From: Flammeovirgaceae bacterium UBA4465
GTDB lineage: Bacteria; Bacteroidota; Bacteroidia; Cytophagales; Cyclobacteriaceae
Length of the DNA stretch: 64,000 nucleotides
Assembly (NCBI GenBank): GCA_905182375.1
Contig: CAJJBF010000009.1
Coordinates: 231,984 to 295,983 of the forward strand
Reading direction: 5' to 3'
This document shows, piece by piece, positions 37,867-48,536 of the stretch. The notes beneath the pieces are model-generated. The model saw only the letters and a program-made list of their open reading frames with translations, did no database searches and was not told the origin of the DNA. The number at the start of each line of letters is the position of its first letter. Positions within the stretch are counted from its first letter, which is position 1. Position numbers and translations under genes: made by a program.

Positions 37867-39003
37867 ATGAATTCTATTTTGAAAGTTAGAAAAATCTGGT
37901 CCGTAATAAAGTTGGTTTTATTGCTCCCTATTATGTTCCTCTTCTACGTGTTCGTGAGCCTTTTTCATGCCACCTTAACCGACTTTGAACCTCCTGAAAA
38001 AACGGTTTTGAACATTCAAAGCAAGAATCAAAATAAACTCATTACTTCACCTATACTTAGTTTTTTAAATTGGAATATAGGGTTTGCCGGTTTAGGTGCA
38101 AAATCTAATTTCTTTTATGATAGCAATCAAAGTTTTTTCTTTTCTGATGGGAAAATGGTGCGCTCGCCCGAGGCTTTCGTGGATGAAAACTTAAAGGGTA
38201 TCATTGACTTTATTCAGTCAAATCCAACGGATTTTGTTTTGCTACAGGAAGTGGATCGATCTTCCAAGCGAAGCTATTATCGAAATCAGCATGACTTGAT
38301 ATCAGCGAGATTAAATGGGTACTCACAACATTTTGCATTCAACTATCAAGTAGCTCGGGTGATTATACCGTTATTCAATCCATGGAATGTGTTAGGTCAG
38401 GTGGCCAGTGGATTGAGTAGTTTTTCCACGTTTAATCCCATCAGCAGTGATCGTTATCAATATCCAGGAAAATACAATTGGCCAGATTATCTTTTTCATC
38501 TTGATCGTTGTATGTCCGTTCAACGGTATCCTACATCGCAGATCTCAGGCAAAGAACTGGTGGTGATCAACACTCATAATTCAGCGTACGACGGAGGGTA
38601 TCTGAAGCCTCTAGAAATGACTTATCTCAAAGGATTTTTATTGGCAGAATATGAAAAAGGAAATTATGTAGTGGTCGGAGGTGATTGGAACCAAAATCCA
38701 CCCGGGGTTAGTAATGATCAGGTAAGTATAGCTGCGGGCGTCTTACCTAATATCTCTTATCAACCCTCCCAAATTGATGAAAATTTTATGCCTGAGAACT
38801 GGCAATGGATTTTTGACCCTACGGTTCCCACGAGCCGAAGTCTGGTAGATGTCTTGGATTATGGCAAGACATCTGTTGCCCTGATTGACTATTACTTGAT
38901 ATCTCCAAATATCGAAGTCATCGAAGTGAAAGGATTCAATCTGAAATTTCAGTACTCAGATCACAATCCTGTGACGATGAACATCCGGTTAAAAGACCTC
39001 TAG
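37867..39003 (+). CDS. Endonuclease/exonuclease/phosphatase family protein, membrane-anchored
   Basis: The 378-residue protein starts with a hydrophobic segment (VLLLPIMFLFYVFVSLFHA) that anchors it to the membrane. The rest follows the metal-dependent EEP fold: LSFLNWNIGFAG with catalytic Asn, FVLLQEVDRSSKRS with metal-binding Glu, VVIN for the strand before the catalytic His, GGDWNQNPPG with catalytic Asp/Asn, and QYSDHNPVTMNI with the final Asp-His pair. All catalytic residues are present. It could act on phosphodiesters outside the cytoplasm, such as phosphoinositides, nucleic acids or sphingomyelin-like lipids. Confidence 0.8.
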   Translation: MNSILKVRKIWSVIKLVLLLPIMFLFYVFVSLFHATLTDFEPPEKTVLNIQSKNQNKLITSPILSFLNWNIGFAGLGAKSNFFYDSNQSFFFSDGKMVRSPEAFVDENLKGIIDFIQSNPTDFVLLQEVDRSSKRSYYRNQHDLISARLNGYSQHFAFNYQVARVIIPLFNPWNVLGQVASGLSSFSTFNPISSDRYQYPGKYNWPDYLFHLDRCMSVQRYPTSQISGKELVVINTHNSAYDGGYLKPLEMTYLKGFLLAEYEKGNYVVVGGDWNQNPPGVSNDQVSIAAGVLPNISYQPSQIDENFMPENWQWIFDPTVPTSRSLVDVLDYGKTSVALIDYYLISPNIEVIEVKGFNLKFQYSDHNPVTMNIRLKDL

Positions 39004-39025
39004 CAAGCTTAATTTTAAAATATCA

Positions 39026-39063
39026 AAATAAAAGAACTTAGCAATGCATAAGTTCTTTTATTT
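39026..39063. terminator. Bidirectional terminator between EEP gene and sodA
   Basis: AAATAAAAGAACTTA (39026-39040) and TAAGTTCTTTTATTT (39049-39063) are perfect complements with an eight-base loop. A-rich and T-rich arms serve both convergent genes. Confidence 0.85.
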
Positions 39064-39071
39064 CTGATGGA

Positions 39072-39677
39072 TTATTTGGCCTCGTTAAATCGGCGGCTCA
39101 CTTCTTCCCAATTGACCACATTAAAAAAGGCATTGATGTAATCTGGCCTTCTGTTTTGGTAATTGAGATAGTAGGCATGCTCCCAGACATCTAGACCTAA
39201 AATAGGGAGCCCCTCACATCCCAGACCTGGCATCAATGGATTGTCCTGATTGGCCGTTGAGCAAACTTCTAACTTGCCTCCGTTACCGACACAAAGCCAT
39301 GCCCATCCAGAACCGAATTGAGTCGCTCCAGCATTACTAAAAGCCTCTTTGAATTTTTCAAATGAGCCAAAAGCATCATCAATGGCTGCCGCTAAGGCCC
39401 CTTGAGGTGTCCCTCCACCGGTTGGGCTCATCACCGTCCAGAATAAAGAATGATTCCAGTGTCCTCCTCCATTGTTGCGGACGGCTGCGACGTTGGTGTG
39501 ATTTTTAATCAATTCTTCAAGAGATTTTCCTTCCATCTCACTTCCGCTGACCGCTGCATTTAACTTTGCTATGTATGCGGCATGGTGTTTACCATGATGG
39601 ATTTCCATAGTGGCCGTATCAATATGTGGATTTAATGCGTCGTGTGTGTAGGGTAAATTAGGTAGTTCAAATGCCAT
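39072..39677 (-). CDS. sodA: Superoxide dismutase (Mn/Fe)
   Basis: The enzyme converts superoxide to oxygen and hydrogen peroxide. The 201-residue protein has metal ligands in the expected places: His in [27 protein letters not shown], and [16 protein letters not shown] (DVWEHAYY signature). The Gly-Gly-Gly loop and GSGWAWL suggest Mn or cambialistic rather than strict Fe form, but metal choice is not certain from sequence. No signal peptide, so cytoplasmic. Confidence 0.95.
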   Translation of the reverse strand: MAFELPNLPYTHDALNPHIDTATMEIHHGKHHAAYIAKLNAAVSGSEMEGKSLEELIKNHTNVAAVRNNGGGHWNHSLFWTVMSPTGGGTPQGALAAAIDDAFGSFEKFKEAFSNAGATQFGSGWAWLCVGNGGKLEVCSTANQDNPLMPGLGCEGLPILGLDVWEHAYYLNYQNRRPDYINAFFNVVNWEEVSRRFNEAK

Positions 39678-39749
39678 AATTATAATGTTTTAGTAAAAGG
39701 TGAAAAAGATGAGTAAAATTAACAAAATATGAGATGCTAACGTTCAATT

Positions 39750-40211
39750 TTATCGTTCTTTCTGTTTATCCCGCATTTTTTTAAAAAAGTCTTTGATCTT
39801 AGCTTCACAATCGGCCTCTAGCATTCCGAAACTTACCTTTGTCTTGGGGTGAAGTGGGGCAGGCTTCAATAGGCTAAACCCACGTTTCGAATCTCGAGCT
39901 CCTATCACAAGGGCTCCCATTTGACTCCAAAAAAGAGCCCCTGCACACATGGTGCATGGTTCCAACGTTAAGTACATGGTACATTGATCAAGATATTTCG
40001 AGCTTAAATAGTTTTGGGCTGCCGTAATGGCCAACATCTCCGCATGCGCGGTCACGTCTTGTAATTGTTCGACTTGATTATATGCTCGTGCAATAATTTT
40101 ATTTTCACAGACGATGACGGCGCCTACGGGTATTTCTAGCTGCTGATCCGCTAAATCAGCTTGAAGTAAAGCCTGCTGCATAAAATGGGCATCACTGTGT
40201 ATGGTCAACAT
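39750..40211 (-). CDS. tadA: tRNA-specific adenosine deaminase
   Basis: TadA deaminates A34 of tRNA-Arg to inosine. The 153-residue zinc enzyme carries HAEMLAI (His ligand and catalytic Glu) and LEPCTMCAGAL (PCxxC ligands), with the N-terminal MQQALLQADLADQQLEIPVGAV. Length and the tail KIKDFFKKMRDK match TadA, not cytidine or guanine deaminases. It begins one base inside the end of the following upstream gene (40211), implying co-transcription. Confidence 0.9.
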   Translation of the reverse strand: MLTIHSDAHFMQQALLQADLADQQLEIPVGAVIVCENKIIARAYNQVEQLQDVTAHAEMLAITAAQNYLSSKYLDQCTMYLTLEPCTMCAGALFWSQMGALVIGARDSKRGFSLLKPAPLHPKTKVSFGMLEADCEAKIKDFFKKMRDKQKER

Positions 40212-40762
40212 TATTTTAATCTTATGCTTGACATCATTTCATTGGCAACTGACTGCCATTTTTGTTGATCGTTAGCGGCACAATTGAAATTAAACAACAA
40301 GACTTTGCCCTTGTAAAGAGCATATTGAATGTAATTGTATTTTTTTATTGAACTGACTCCACCCAATAAACTTTGATCTACTACTTCGCCTAAAAACTCA
40401 AAAACAATAAATTGGCGATCATCTACCCTTATGATCTTACTTTGAATAAAATCAATTTGGGAATAAAGATTGGCAATAGACGCTTTATAAAAATCCAATA
40501 ACATATCAATATCGTTGGGGCCCCATTGGGTGGCGGTCTGGTTGATCCCTAGGTCCGCCCTTCCGTCAAGGGTCGTAAACATCGCTATCGGGATTCTTGA
40601 AGAAGCATAACGATCAAGTAATTGTTGGGGGGGCATGATTTGAAAATAATCAGATATTTTCATAGATATATTAGGGGTGATTTTTTGCCTGGTATAGGAT
40701 TCTTGTGCCCGCACAATCATGTTTAGGGTACAAAAAATGAAAATAGTAAGCGCAACTCTCAT
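40211..40762 (-). CDS. Conserved secreted protein of unknown function
   Basis: From Met at 40762 the product has 183 residues with a signal peptide (MRVALTIFIFCTLNMIVRAQ) and a mixed alpha/beta mature part containing ISMKISDYFQIMPPQQLLDR, DIDMLLDFYKASIANLYSQI and YNYIQYALYKGKVLLFNFNC. It looks like the small periplasmic families that resemble PsbP/DUF1795-type folds, but I cannot name it. The frame extends to 40870, which would hide the signal peptide, so the shorter start is favoured. It overlaps tadA by one base. Confidence 0.6.
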   Translation of the reverse strand: MRVALTIFIFCTLNMIVRAQESYTRQKITPNISMKISDYFQIMPPQQLLDRYASSRIPIAMFTTLDGRADLGINQTATQWGPNDIDMLLDFYKASIANLYSQIDFIQSKIIRVDDRQFIVFEFLGEVVDQSLLGGVSSIKKYNYIQYALYKGKVLLFNFNCAANDQQKWQSVANEMMSSIRLK

Positions 40763-40912
40763 AAATCCTATCAGTTTTTTATCTACAAAAGTAAAAATTC
40801 TTGTCTTGAAAAAGGTATTAAAAATATAAGCATCCAAAATAATCTCATTTTTTCTAAAAAAGAATGGCACTAATTCAGCTTGAGCTGTGTTTGATTAGTA
40901 TAAAATATAAAT

Positions 40913-41611
40913 ATGAAAAATATTCTCATCATTGGAGGATCTTCGGGCATTGGAGCTTCTCTAATTGAAAAATTTACAAATGACCCAAATTATAAAGTCA
41001 TAGCGACCTTTAACCAAGGGAATATCCCTACCGCTCAAAACATCAAAACCTTCAAATTTGATGTTTTGTCGGATACTCTAGATCTTTCAATACTTCCCGA
41101 GGCCATTGATGGTGTGGTTTATTGCCCCGGAAGTATCAATTTATTGCCTTTCCATAGAATCAAACTTGACGCTTTTCGAGCTGATTTTGAACTTCAAGTG
41201 ATGGGTGCCATCAAGATCATTCAGACGATCCTACCCCATCTTAAAAAATCAATAAGTGCTTCCATTGTATTTTTCTCAACGGTCGCCGTTCAGTCAGGCT
41301 TTAACTTTCATACACAAGTAGCTGCCTCAAAGGGAGCTATTGAAGGTCTGACCCGATCTTTAGCAGCTGAATTGGCCCCTAAAATTCGGGTCAACGCCAT
41401 CGCCCCTTCGCTCACCGATACACCATTGGCCTCAAAATTATTGGGTAGTGATGAGAAAAAACAAGCCAATGCAGAAAGACATCCCTTAAAAAAAATTGGG
41501 ACCAGTGAAAACATGGCTGAGGTCGTTGAGTTTTTGCTCTCTGAGAAATCACAGTGGATGTCAGGTCAAGTCATGGCGATTGATGGAGGTATTTCGACCC
41601 TTCGCGTTTGA
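40913..41611 (+). CDS. Short-chain dehydrogenase/reductase
   Basis: The 232-residue Rossmann protein has the N-terminal NAD(P) motif (IIGGSSGIGASLIEKF), DVLSD for adenine, a truncated NNAG-type motif (VYCPGSINLLP), the catalytic Ser region FFSTVAVQSGFNFHTQVAASKG. In the last the usual Tyr-x-x-x-Lys reads H-T-Q-V-A-A-S-K: catalytic Lys is present, but the Tyr position is occupied differently (FNFHTQVAASK). This makes it an atypical member. The C-terminus MSGQVMAIDGGIS is standard. Substrate unknown. Confidence 0.82.
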   Translation: MKNILIIGGSSGIGASLIEKFTNDPNYKVIATFNQGNIPTAQNIKTFKFDVLSDTLDLSILPEAIDGVVYCPGSINLLPFHRIKLDAFRADFELQVMGAIKIIQTILPHLKKSISASIVFFSTVAVQSGFNFHTQVAASKGAIEGLTRSLAAELAPKIRVNAIAPSLTDTPLASKLLGSDEKKQANAERHPLKKIGTSENMAEVVEFLLSEKSQWMSGQVMAIDGGISTLRV

Positions 41612-41647
41612 TTTATTTAGCATTTTTTGACCGGCTGGGAATAGTCC

Positions 41648-42493
41648 TCATTTGAGAATTTTTTTAATCTCTCTGCCTTTCTCTAGATATGCTCTAATCC
41701 CTGAGGCATTTGATGCTGTGAGTAGTGCTTTAAAATCATTTATTTTCTCGAGATATACATCTAAACTCTCTAAAATAGCATCTCGATTATTAATAAAAAT
41801 GGGCGTCCACATGTCTGGAGAGCTTTTGGCTAATCTTACCGTTGATGCCAGTCCGGAGCCTGCCAAATCCAAAATTTTCATTGCGGACGCTTCTTTTTGT
41901 AGGACCGTATGGGACAGCCCAAAAGCAATGATGTGACTCAAATGAGAAACATAGGCTAGGTGAACGTCATGTTCGGCAGCACCTAAATAAAGGGTTACCA
42001 TATCCAGTGCGCCACATTGGTCTTTAAAAGCACTCAGAAAATCTGGCCTGGTTTTTTCCGATTCACACACAATCATGACTTTGTCTTGGTATAAGTTCGA
42101 AAAGGCCGCACTAGGTCCACTATATTCAGTACCTGCAATCGGGTGTGCCGCAATAAATTGATCTCGCTTTTTATGGCTAGCGACCCCTTTACAGATTTGT
42201 TCCTTGGTAGATCCAAAATCAATAATTAATTGATGAGGTGCTAGCATATCTAACATACCTGAAAGTGAAGATGCAATGCTATTTACAGGAATAGCCAATA
42301 AAATCCAATCACCCACTTCAAGAGCCTCCTCCAATGAGCGACAACTCACATCAATAAGATTTCGGTTTTTTGCCTCTAAATTATGTGCTTCATTCTGATC
42401 CCAACCATACAAGGTCAAATTTTTGAATCGTTGCTTCAGGGATAAAGCATACGAGCCCCCTATTAATCCTAAACCAATGATAGAAATCTTCAT
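41648..42493 (-). CDS. tyrA: Prephenate dehydrogenase
   Basis: TyrA converts prephenate to 4-hydroxyphenylpyruvate in tyrosine synthesis. The 281-residue protein starts with the Rossmann motif (IIGLGLIGGSYALSL) and has AIPVNSI, DFGSTKEQI, and HPIAGTEYSGPSAA, the substrate-binding motif of the family. No chorismate mutase or ACT domain is fused. It overlaps the aminotransferase gene by four bases, and the two together finish tyrosine or phenylalanine from prephenate. Confidence 0.93.
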   Translation of the reverse strand: MKISIIGLGLIGGSYALSLKQRFKNLTLYGWDQNEAHNLEAKNRNLIDVSCRSLEEALEVGDWILLAIPVNSIASSLSGMLDMLAPHQLIIDFGSTKEQICKGVASHKKRDQFIAAHPIAGTEYSGPSAAFSNLYQDKVMIVCESEKTRPDFLSAFKDQCGALDMVTLYLGAAEHDVHLAYVSHLSHIIAFGLSHTVLQKEASAMKILDLAGSGLASTVRLAKSSPDMWTPIFINNRDAILESLDVYLEKINDFKALLTASNASGIRAYLEKGREIKKILK

Positions 42494-43626
42494 AATCTCA
42501 AAATAGCTTGCTCAAAGATTTCTGCGGGAGCACACAAAGATACCCTCAAATAACGTCTCCCCTTAGCTCCAAAAATATGGCCTGGAGTAATGAAAATATG
42601 TTTATTGACAAGTAGGTCATCAATAAGGACATCGACATCCATCATGGGTGCTTGCGCCCATACAAAAAGACCACTTTGTCCCTTTTGGTAGGCACAATTA
42701 AGTTTATCTAAAAGACGAAAAACACAGTTTCTGCGAATCTTATAGGTATGATTTAATTGCTCAAACCATCTCTCATCCTGCTGCAAAGCGAGGATTGCCG
42801 CTCGCTGAATAGGTTGATACATCCCTGAATCCAGGTTACTTTTGATCCGTAATACATTCTTGATATTCTCTGAAGCTCCTGACAACCAGCCTACCCGCCA
42901 ACCAGACATATTGAAAGATTTAGACAAAGAGTTCAATTCCAAAGCACATGTTTTGGAACCTTCCACTGAGAAAATACTTAGAGGTTGATCATTTAAAATG
43001 AAACTGTAGGGATTGTCATGAATCAATAGAAGCTTGTGCTTGATGGCTATGTCCACAAACTTTGCCAAAATTTTTTGAGATCCTCTGGCCCCCGTCGGCA
43101 TGTGTGGGTAGTTAAGATAAATTAATTTTATTTTACTGTAATCTAACTGGTCAAAGAACTTCCAATCAGGACACCAATCATCTGATTCGTTCAATGGATA
43201 ATAAATCGGCTCCGCTTCTACCATTTTGGTGACTGAGGTGTACGTAGGATAACCCAACTCAGGGATTAAAACTTGATCTCCTTTATTGAGATAGGCCAAT
43301 GAAATGTGAGCAATTCCTTCTTTTGAGCCCATCAAAGGTAAAATTTCATCTTCAGGATTCAAGACGATATTCAACTGCCGTTTTGAAAATTCGGCAATGG
43401 CCTCACGAAAGGCAGGTAGCCCTTGATAGGACTGATATTGATTGGCTCCCTGGAGATCTGAGCCCATTTTTAATTGTTCGATGACCTGATTGGGAGGCAA
43501 CAAATCAGGACTCCCAATACCGAGGTTAAGTACCTCTTTGCCTTCCTTTTCTAAGGCCCGTATCTCCCTAAGTTTCGCGGAGAAATAATATTCTTGAACC
43601 TCCTTAAGTCTATTAGCTGTTTGCAT
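42490..43626 (-). CDS. PLP-dependent aminotransferase (class I/II), probably aromatic
   Basis: The 378-residue protein belongs to fold type I aminotransferases: NLGIGSPDLLPP near the N-terminus, GSKEGIAHISLAYLNKGDQV, the LNYPHMPTG motif (Asn-x-Pro for the cofactor), a Tyr in DNPYSFILND, and the Schiff-base Lys in LNSLSKSFNMSGWRVG. Its overlap with tyrA makes it the likely aromatic or prephenate aminotransferase. A close relation to LL-diaminopimelate-type enzymes cannot be excluded. A leader hairpin at 43767-43793 precedes it. Confidence 0.85.
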   Translation of the reverse strand: MQTANRLKEVQEYYFSAKLREIRALEKEGKEVLNLGIGSPDLLPPNQVIEQLKMGSDLQGANQYQSYQGLPAFREAIAEFSKRQLNIVLNPEDEILPLMGSKEGIAHISLAYLNKGDQVLIPELGYPTYTSVTKMVEAEPIYYPLNESDDWCPDWKFFDQLDYSKIKLIYLNYPHMPTGARGSQKILAKFVDIAIKHKLLLIHDNPYSFILNDQPLSIFSVEGSKTCALELNSLSKSFNMSGWRVGWLSGASENIKNVLRIKSNLDSGMYQPIQRAAILALQQDERWFEQLNHTYKIRRNCVFRLLDKLNCAYQKGQSGLFVWAQAPMMDVDVLIDDLLVNKHIFITPGHIFGAKGRRYLRVSLCAPAEIFEQAILRL

Positions 43627-43766
43627 CTTTGAACTACAAACTAAAATAGAAACCCATTAATTCCACACTTATTCGAAAACAATAATACGTTTTCGGGTAA
43701 ATATATCCTTATGGATCTAAGTAATCTACTGTCCATTTCACAGGAATAAATTTAAATACAATCATC

Positions 43767-43793
43767 AAAAACGGGTTCAAATTTTTGAACCCG
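43767..43793 (-). terminator. Leader hairpin with T tract before aminotransferase-tyrA
   Basis: Read on the minus strand, CGGGTTCAAA pairs with TTTGAACCCG (43793-43784 and 43781-43772) around a two-base loop, followed directly by T5 (43771-43767). It lies 141 bases before the aminotransferase start and is either an attenuator of this operon or a stop for antisense transcription from the metY side. Confidence 0.6.
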
Positions 43794-43851
43794 CAGAATA
43801 TAGCAGCATGTAAATGTCTTAAAACAAATTAAAAAAAAAAATTTCAATTGT

Positions 43852-43882
43852 TTTGTAAAATAAAATTTGGTATATATGTTTG
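43852..43882 (+). promoter_or_regulatory. Promoter of the met operon
   Basis: TTTG (43852-43855), 19 bases, TATGTTTG (43875-43882), a full Bacteroidota consensus match. Transcription would start near 43889, about 19 bases before the first helix of the SAM riboswitch. Confidence 0.8.
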
Positions 43883-43907
43883 CAACTCGAATCGAACAAA
43901 ATGCTCG

Positions 43908-43995
43908 ATTTATTAAGAAGCGCTAAGAGACAGGCTCGTTGACGCGCTAGCAACCCCCCTGCTAAGGGGTAGGTGCTAATTCCTGACAAATAAAT
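43908..43995 (+). ncRNA. SAM-I (S-box) riboswitch
   Basis: The S-box core is recognisable by order of elements: helix P1 ATTTATT (43908-43914) with AATAAAT (43989-43995), then AAGA, P2 AGCGC/GCGCT with the internal AAGAGA kink-turn side, and GGCTCGTTGA in the loop that makes the pseudoknot. AGCAACC comes next, then the P3 hairpin CCCC/GGGG, and finally the signature GGTGCTAATTCC. The element senses S-adenosylmethionine. Expression platform is not a simple terminator: no stem with T tract follows P1. Instead, the start of a Cys-rich leader ORF lies two bases after P1. Confidence 0.9.
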
Positions 43996-43997
43996 TG

Positions 43998-44146
43998 ATG
44001 GTTATGATAATAATACAGAATTTAAAATTTCAATTATATTTTGACGTCGTTGCGTCAAGAATAGATTCCTCATTTTTTGTGGCTCTCCTCAGTTGTTGCT
44101 GTTGTCGCCATGATGGTATGCGCCTCGCGCGAATTCATACACAACT

Positions 44147-44153
<7 letters not shown>
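43998..44153 (+). CDS. Leader peptide with four consecutive Cys codons (uORF)
   Basis: ATG 43998 (or ATG 44004, in frame) opens a 51-codon frame ending at TGA 44151-44153. The peptide contains FVALLSCCCCRHDGMRLARI, with TGT TGC TGT TGT at 44094-44105, and ends HTQLY. Four Cys in a row in a region between a SAM riboswitch and the sulfur-assimilating metY is the hallmark of a cysteine-sensing attenuation peptide. The first ATG lies only two bases after the P1 helix of the riboswitch, so SAM binding might hinder its translation. The stop is within the 5' arm of the following hairpin. There is no family similarity I can name, and the peptide itself may have no function beyond being translated. 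Confidence 0.65.
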
Positions 44154-46539
<2,386 letters not shown>

Positions 46540-47000
46540 TGGGCTCTGACTGAATAAAATAAATTTTTTAAATGGATATAAAACAAAATTTACTCTCGAA
46601 TTAAATCAATAGTCATCATGGATGACCGAACAATGAGATGTGTACCCCAAGCCTTTTATCACTGGCTTAATTTAACTCCTTTGAGATGAAGAATGTATGG
46701 CTTCAACGAACACGTTAGTCTTCAGATATAGTCCTATCCATCACCAGAGATACTTTAAAAAAGCACCTTAACGGAGATTTCATGAAACAAAGCAGATTCT
46801 TATGAGCTTAATCAAATGGGTCAAATGACAAAAAAATGTCTCCTGCGCTCGAAGCCTGAGCTTTGGATTACTATTGTTTCTCACACCAGATTCTAAATAA
46901 ACTCCCTATAAGCAGTACAATTCACATGCACTTTTCTAGATTCAACTAAACTGAAGAGGTTCTAGATCCCATCAACAAGACTCCTTAAATTTATAATTTG
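46540..47000. other. Non-coding stretch between metX and lpd
   Basis: About 460 bases with frequent stops in all frames and no convincing RNA structure or gene remnant. It is unusually long for this gene-dense window and directly adjoins the frameshifted lpd. I see no promoter, terminator or repeat in it that I would defend. Confidence 0.5.
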
Positions 47001-48396
47001 CTACATATGAATCACCTCGCCATATGCATCAGCCGCAGCCTCCATGATGGCTTCTGACATCGTCGGATGGGGGTGTACAGATTTTATAATCTCATGCCCT
47101 GTAGTTTCCAGCTTTCTGGCGACCACCGCTTCACCAATCATCTCGGTGACATTCGCACCAATCATGTGTGCACCTAGCCATTCCCCATATTTTGCATCAA
47201 ATATAACTTTTACAAATCCCCTCGGTAGCACCAGAAGCTTTTGCTTTTCCTGACGCAGAAAAAGGAAACTTACCTACTTTAATTTCATATCCCTTGGCAA
47301 GGGCTTCTTTTTCAGTCATCCCCACAGAAGAAATTTCAGGAGAACAATAAGTACATCCTGGGATATTTCCATAATCTAAGGGTTGCGGAGATTGCCCGGA
47401 GATTTTTTCAACACAAATAATACCTTCTGCTGACGCTACATGTGCCAATGCTTGCCCATGAACAATATCTCCGATAGCATAAACTCCTGGGACGTTGGTG
47501 GCATAATATTCATCAACCACTACTTTGCCCTTTTCGGTCTTGATTCCTTGACTTTCGATCCCCAGACCTTCCAAATTAGTTGACACGCCTACTGCTGATA
47601 ATACGATGTCACATTCTAGAATCTCTTCCCCTTTTTTGGTATTAACACTTACTTTACATCCCTTCCCTTTTATATCTACTTTGGTGACCTCTGATTGAGT
47701 CATGATTTTGATCCCTTTCTTTTTAAAGCTTCGTGCCAATGTTGCGGAAATATCTACATCTTCTACCGGTACGATATTGGGTAAATACTCAACTATGGTA
47801 ACTTCCGTACCTAGGGCATTGTAGAAATAGGCAAATTCAACACCAATGGCTCCAGAGCCTACAATAACCATTTTTTTAGGCTGTTCAGACAGCGTCATGG
47901 CTTCTCTATAACCAATCACTTTCTTACCATCCATCGGTAGGTTAGGTAGTTCTCTTGCCCGTCCGCCTGTAGCCAGAATTATATTTTTAGCCTCATAATT
48001 GGTTGTATTTCCGGCAGCATCTGTCACCTTTACCTGCTTGCCTCTAGAAAGTGTTCCATGACCCTTTATGACTTCTATTTTATTTTTTTTGAAAAGAAAC
48101 TCAATCCCTTTACTATTGGAATCCGCCACTTCGCGACTTCTCTTGACCATCCCTTTAAAATCAGCAGTTGATTCCTTAACGGATATCCCATAGTCAGCTG
48201 CATGATTGATGTATTCAAAAACTTGGGCACTTTTCAACAGTGCTTTGGTGGGTATACACCCCCAATTGAGACAAACACCCCCTAATTCTGCCTTTTCCAC
48301 TATCCCAACTTTCATGCCGAGCTGAGATGCTCTAATTGCCGCTACGTAACCTCCCGGACCACTTCCGATTACGATTAGATCATATTGTGAAGCCAT
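47001..48396 (-). pseudogene. lpd: Dihydrolipoyl dehydrogenase, frameshifted near the C-terminus
   Basis: Lpd is the E3 component of 2-oxoacid dehydrogenase complexes, re-oxidising lipoamide with NAD+. The N-terminal 392 residues contain the FAD motif VIGSGPGGYVAAIRASQ, the redox pair in GGVCLNWGCIPTKAL, the NAD motif VIVGSGAIGVEFA and CTYCSPEISSVGMTEKEA. Then the frame runs off at ATEGICKSYI. Reading on one base shifted gives EGFVKVIFDAKYGEWLGAHM and the catalytic HPHPTMSEAIMEAA to the natural stop at 47001. The cause is one extra base in CCCC (47218-47221), where CCC would keep the frame. Total 464 codons would be normal. All else is intact, so an assembly or read error is at least as likely as a mutation. 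Confidence 0.9.
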
Positions 48397-48536
48397 ATAA
48401 TTTTTTTAAATGCTAATAAATGCTTTAATTCGTTTCGTTTGCAAATCTAAGTGTTAACAATTAAAATGACTAAGATGAGCGATGATAGTCGTATATTAAT
48501 TCTGTTATTTAATTTAGCATAAATTATAAATTTTAC

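Noticed and set aside
47218-47221. Programmed frameshifting in lpd
   Set aside because: No slippery heptamer or downstream stimulatory structure, and Lpd families are not known to use recoding. A simple extra base suffices.
47001-47231. Independent small gene ending in HPHPTMSEAIMEAA
   Set aside because: It is plainly the C-terminus of dihydrolipoyl dehydrogenase in another frame, not a separate protein.
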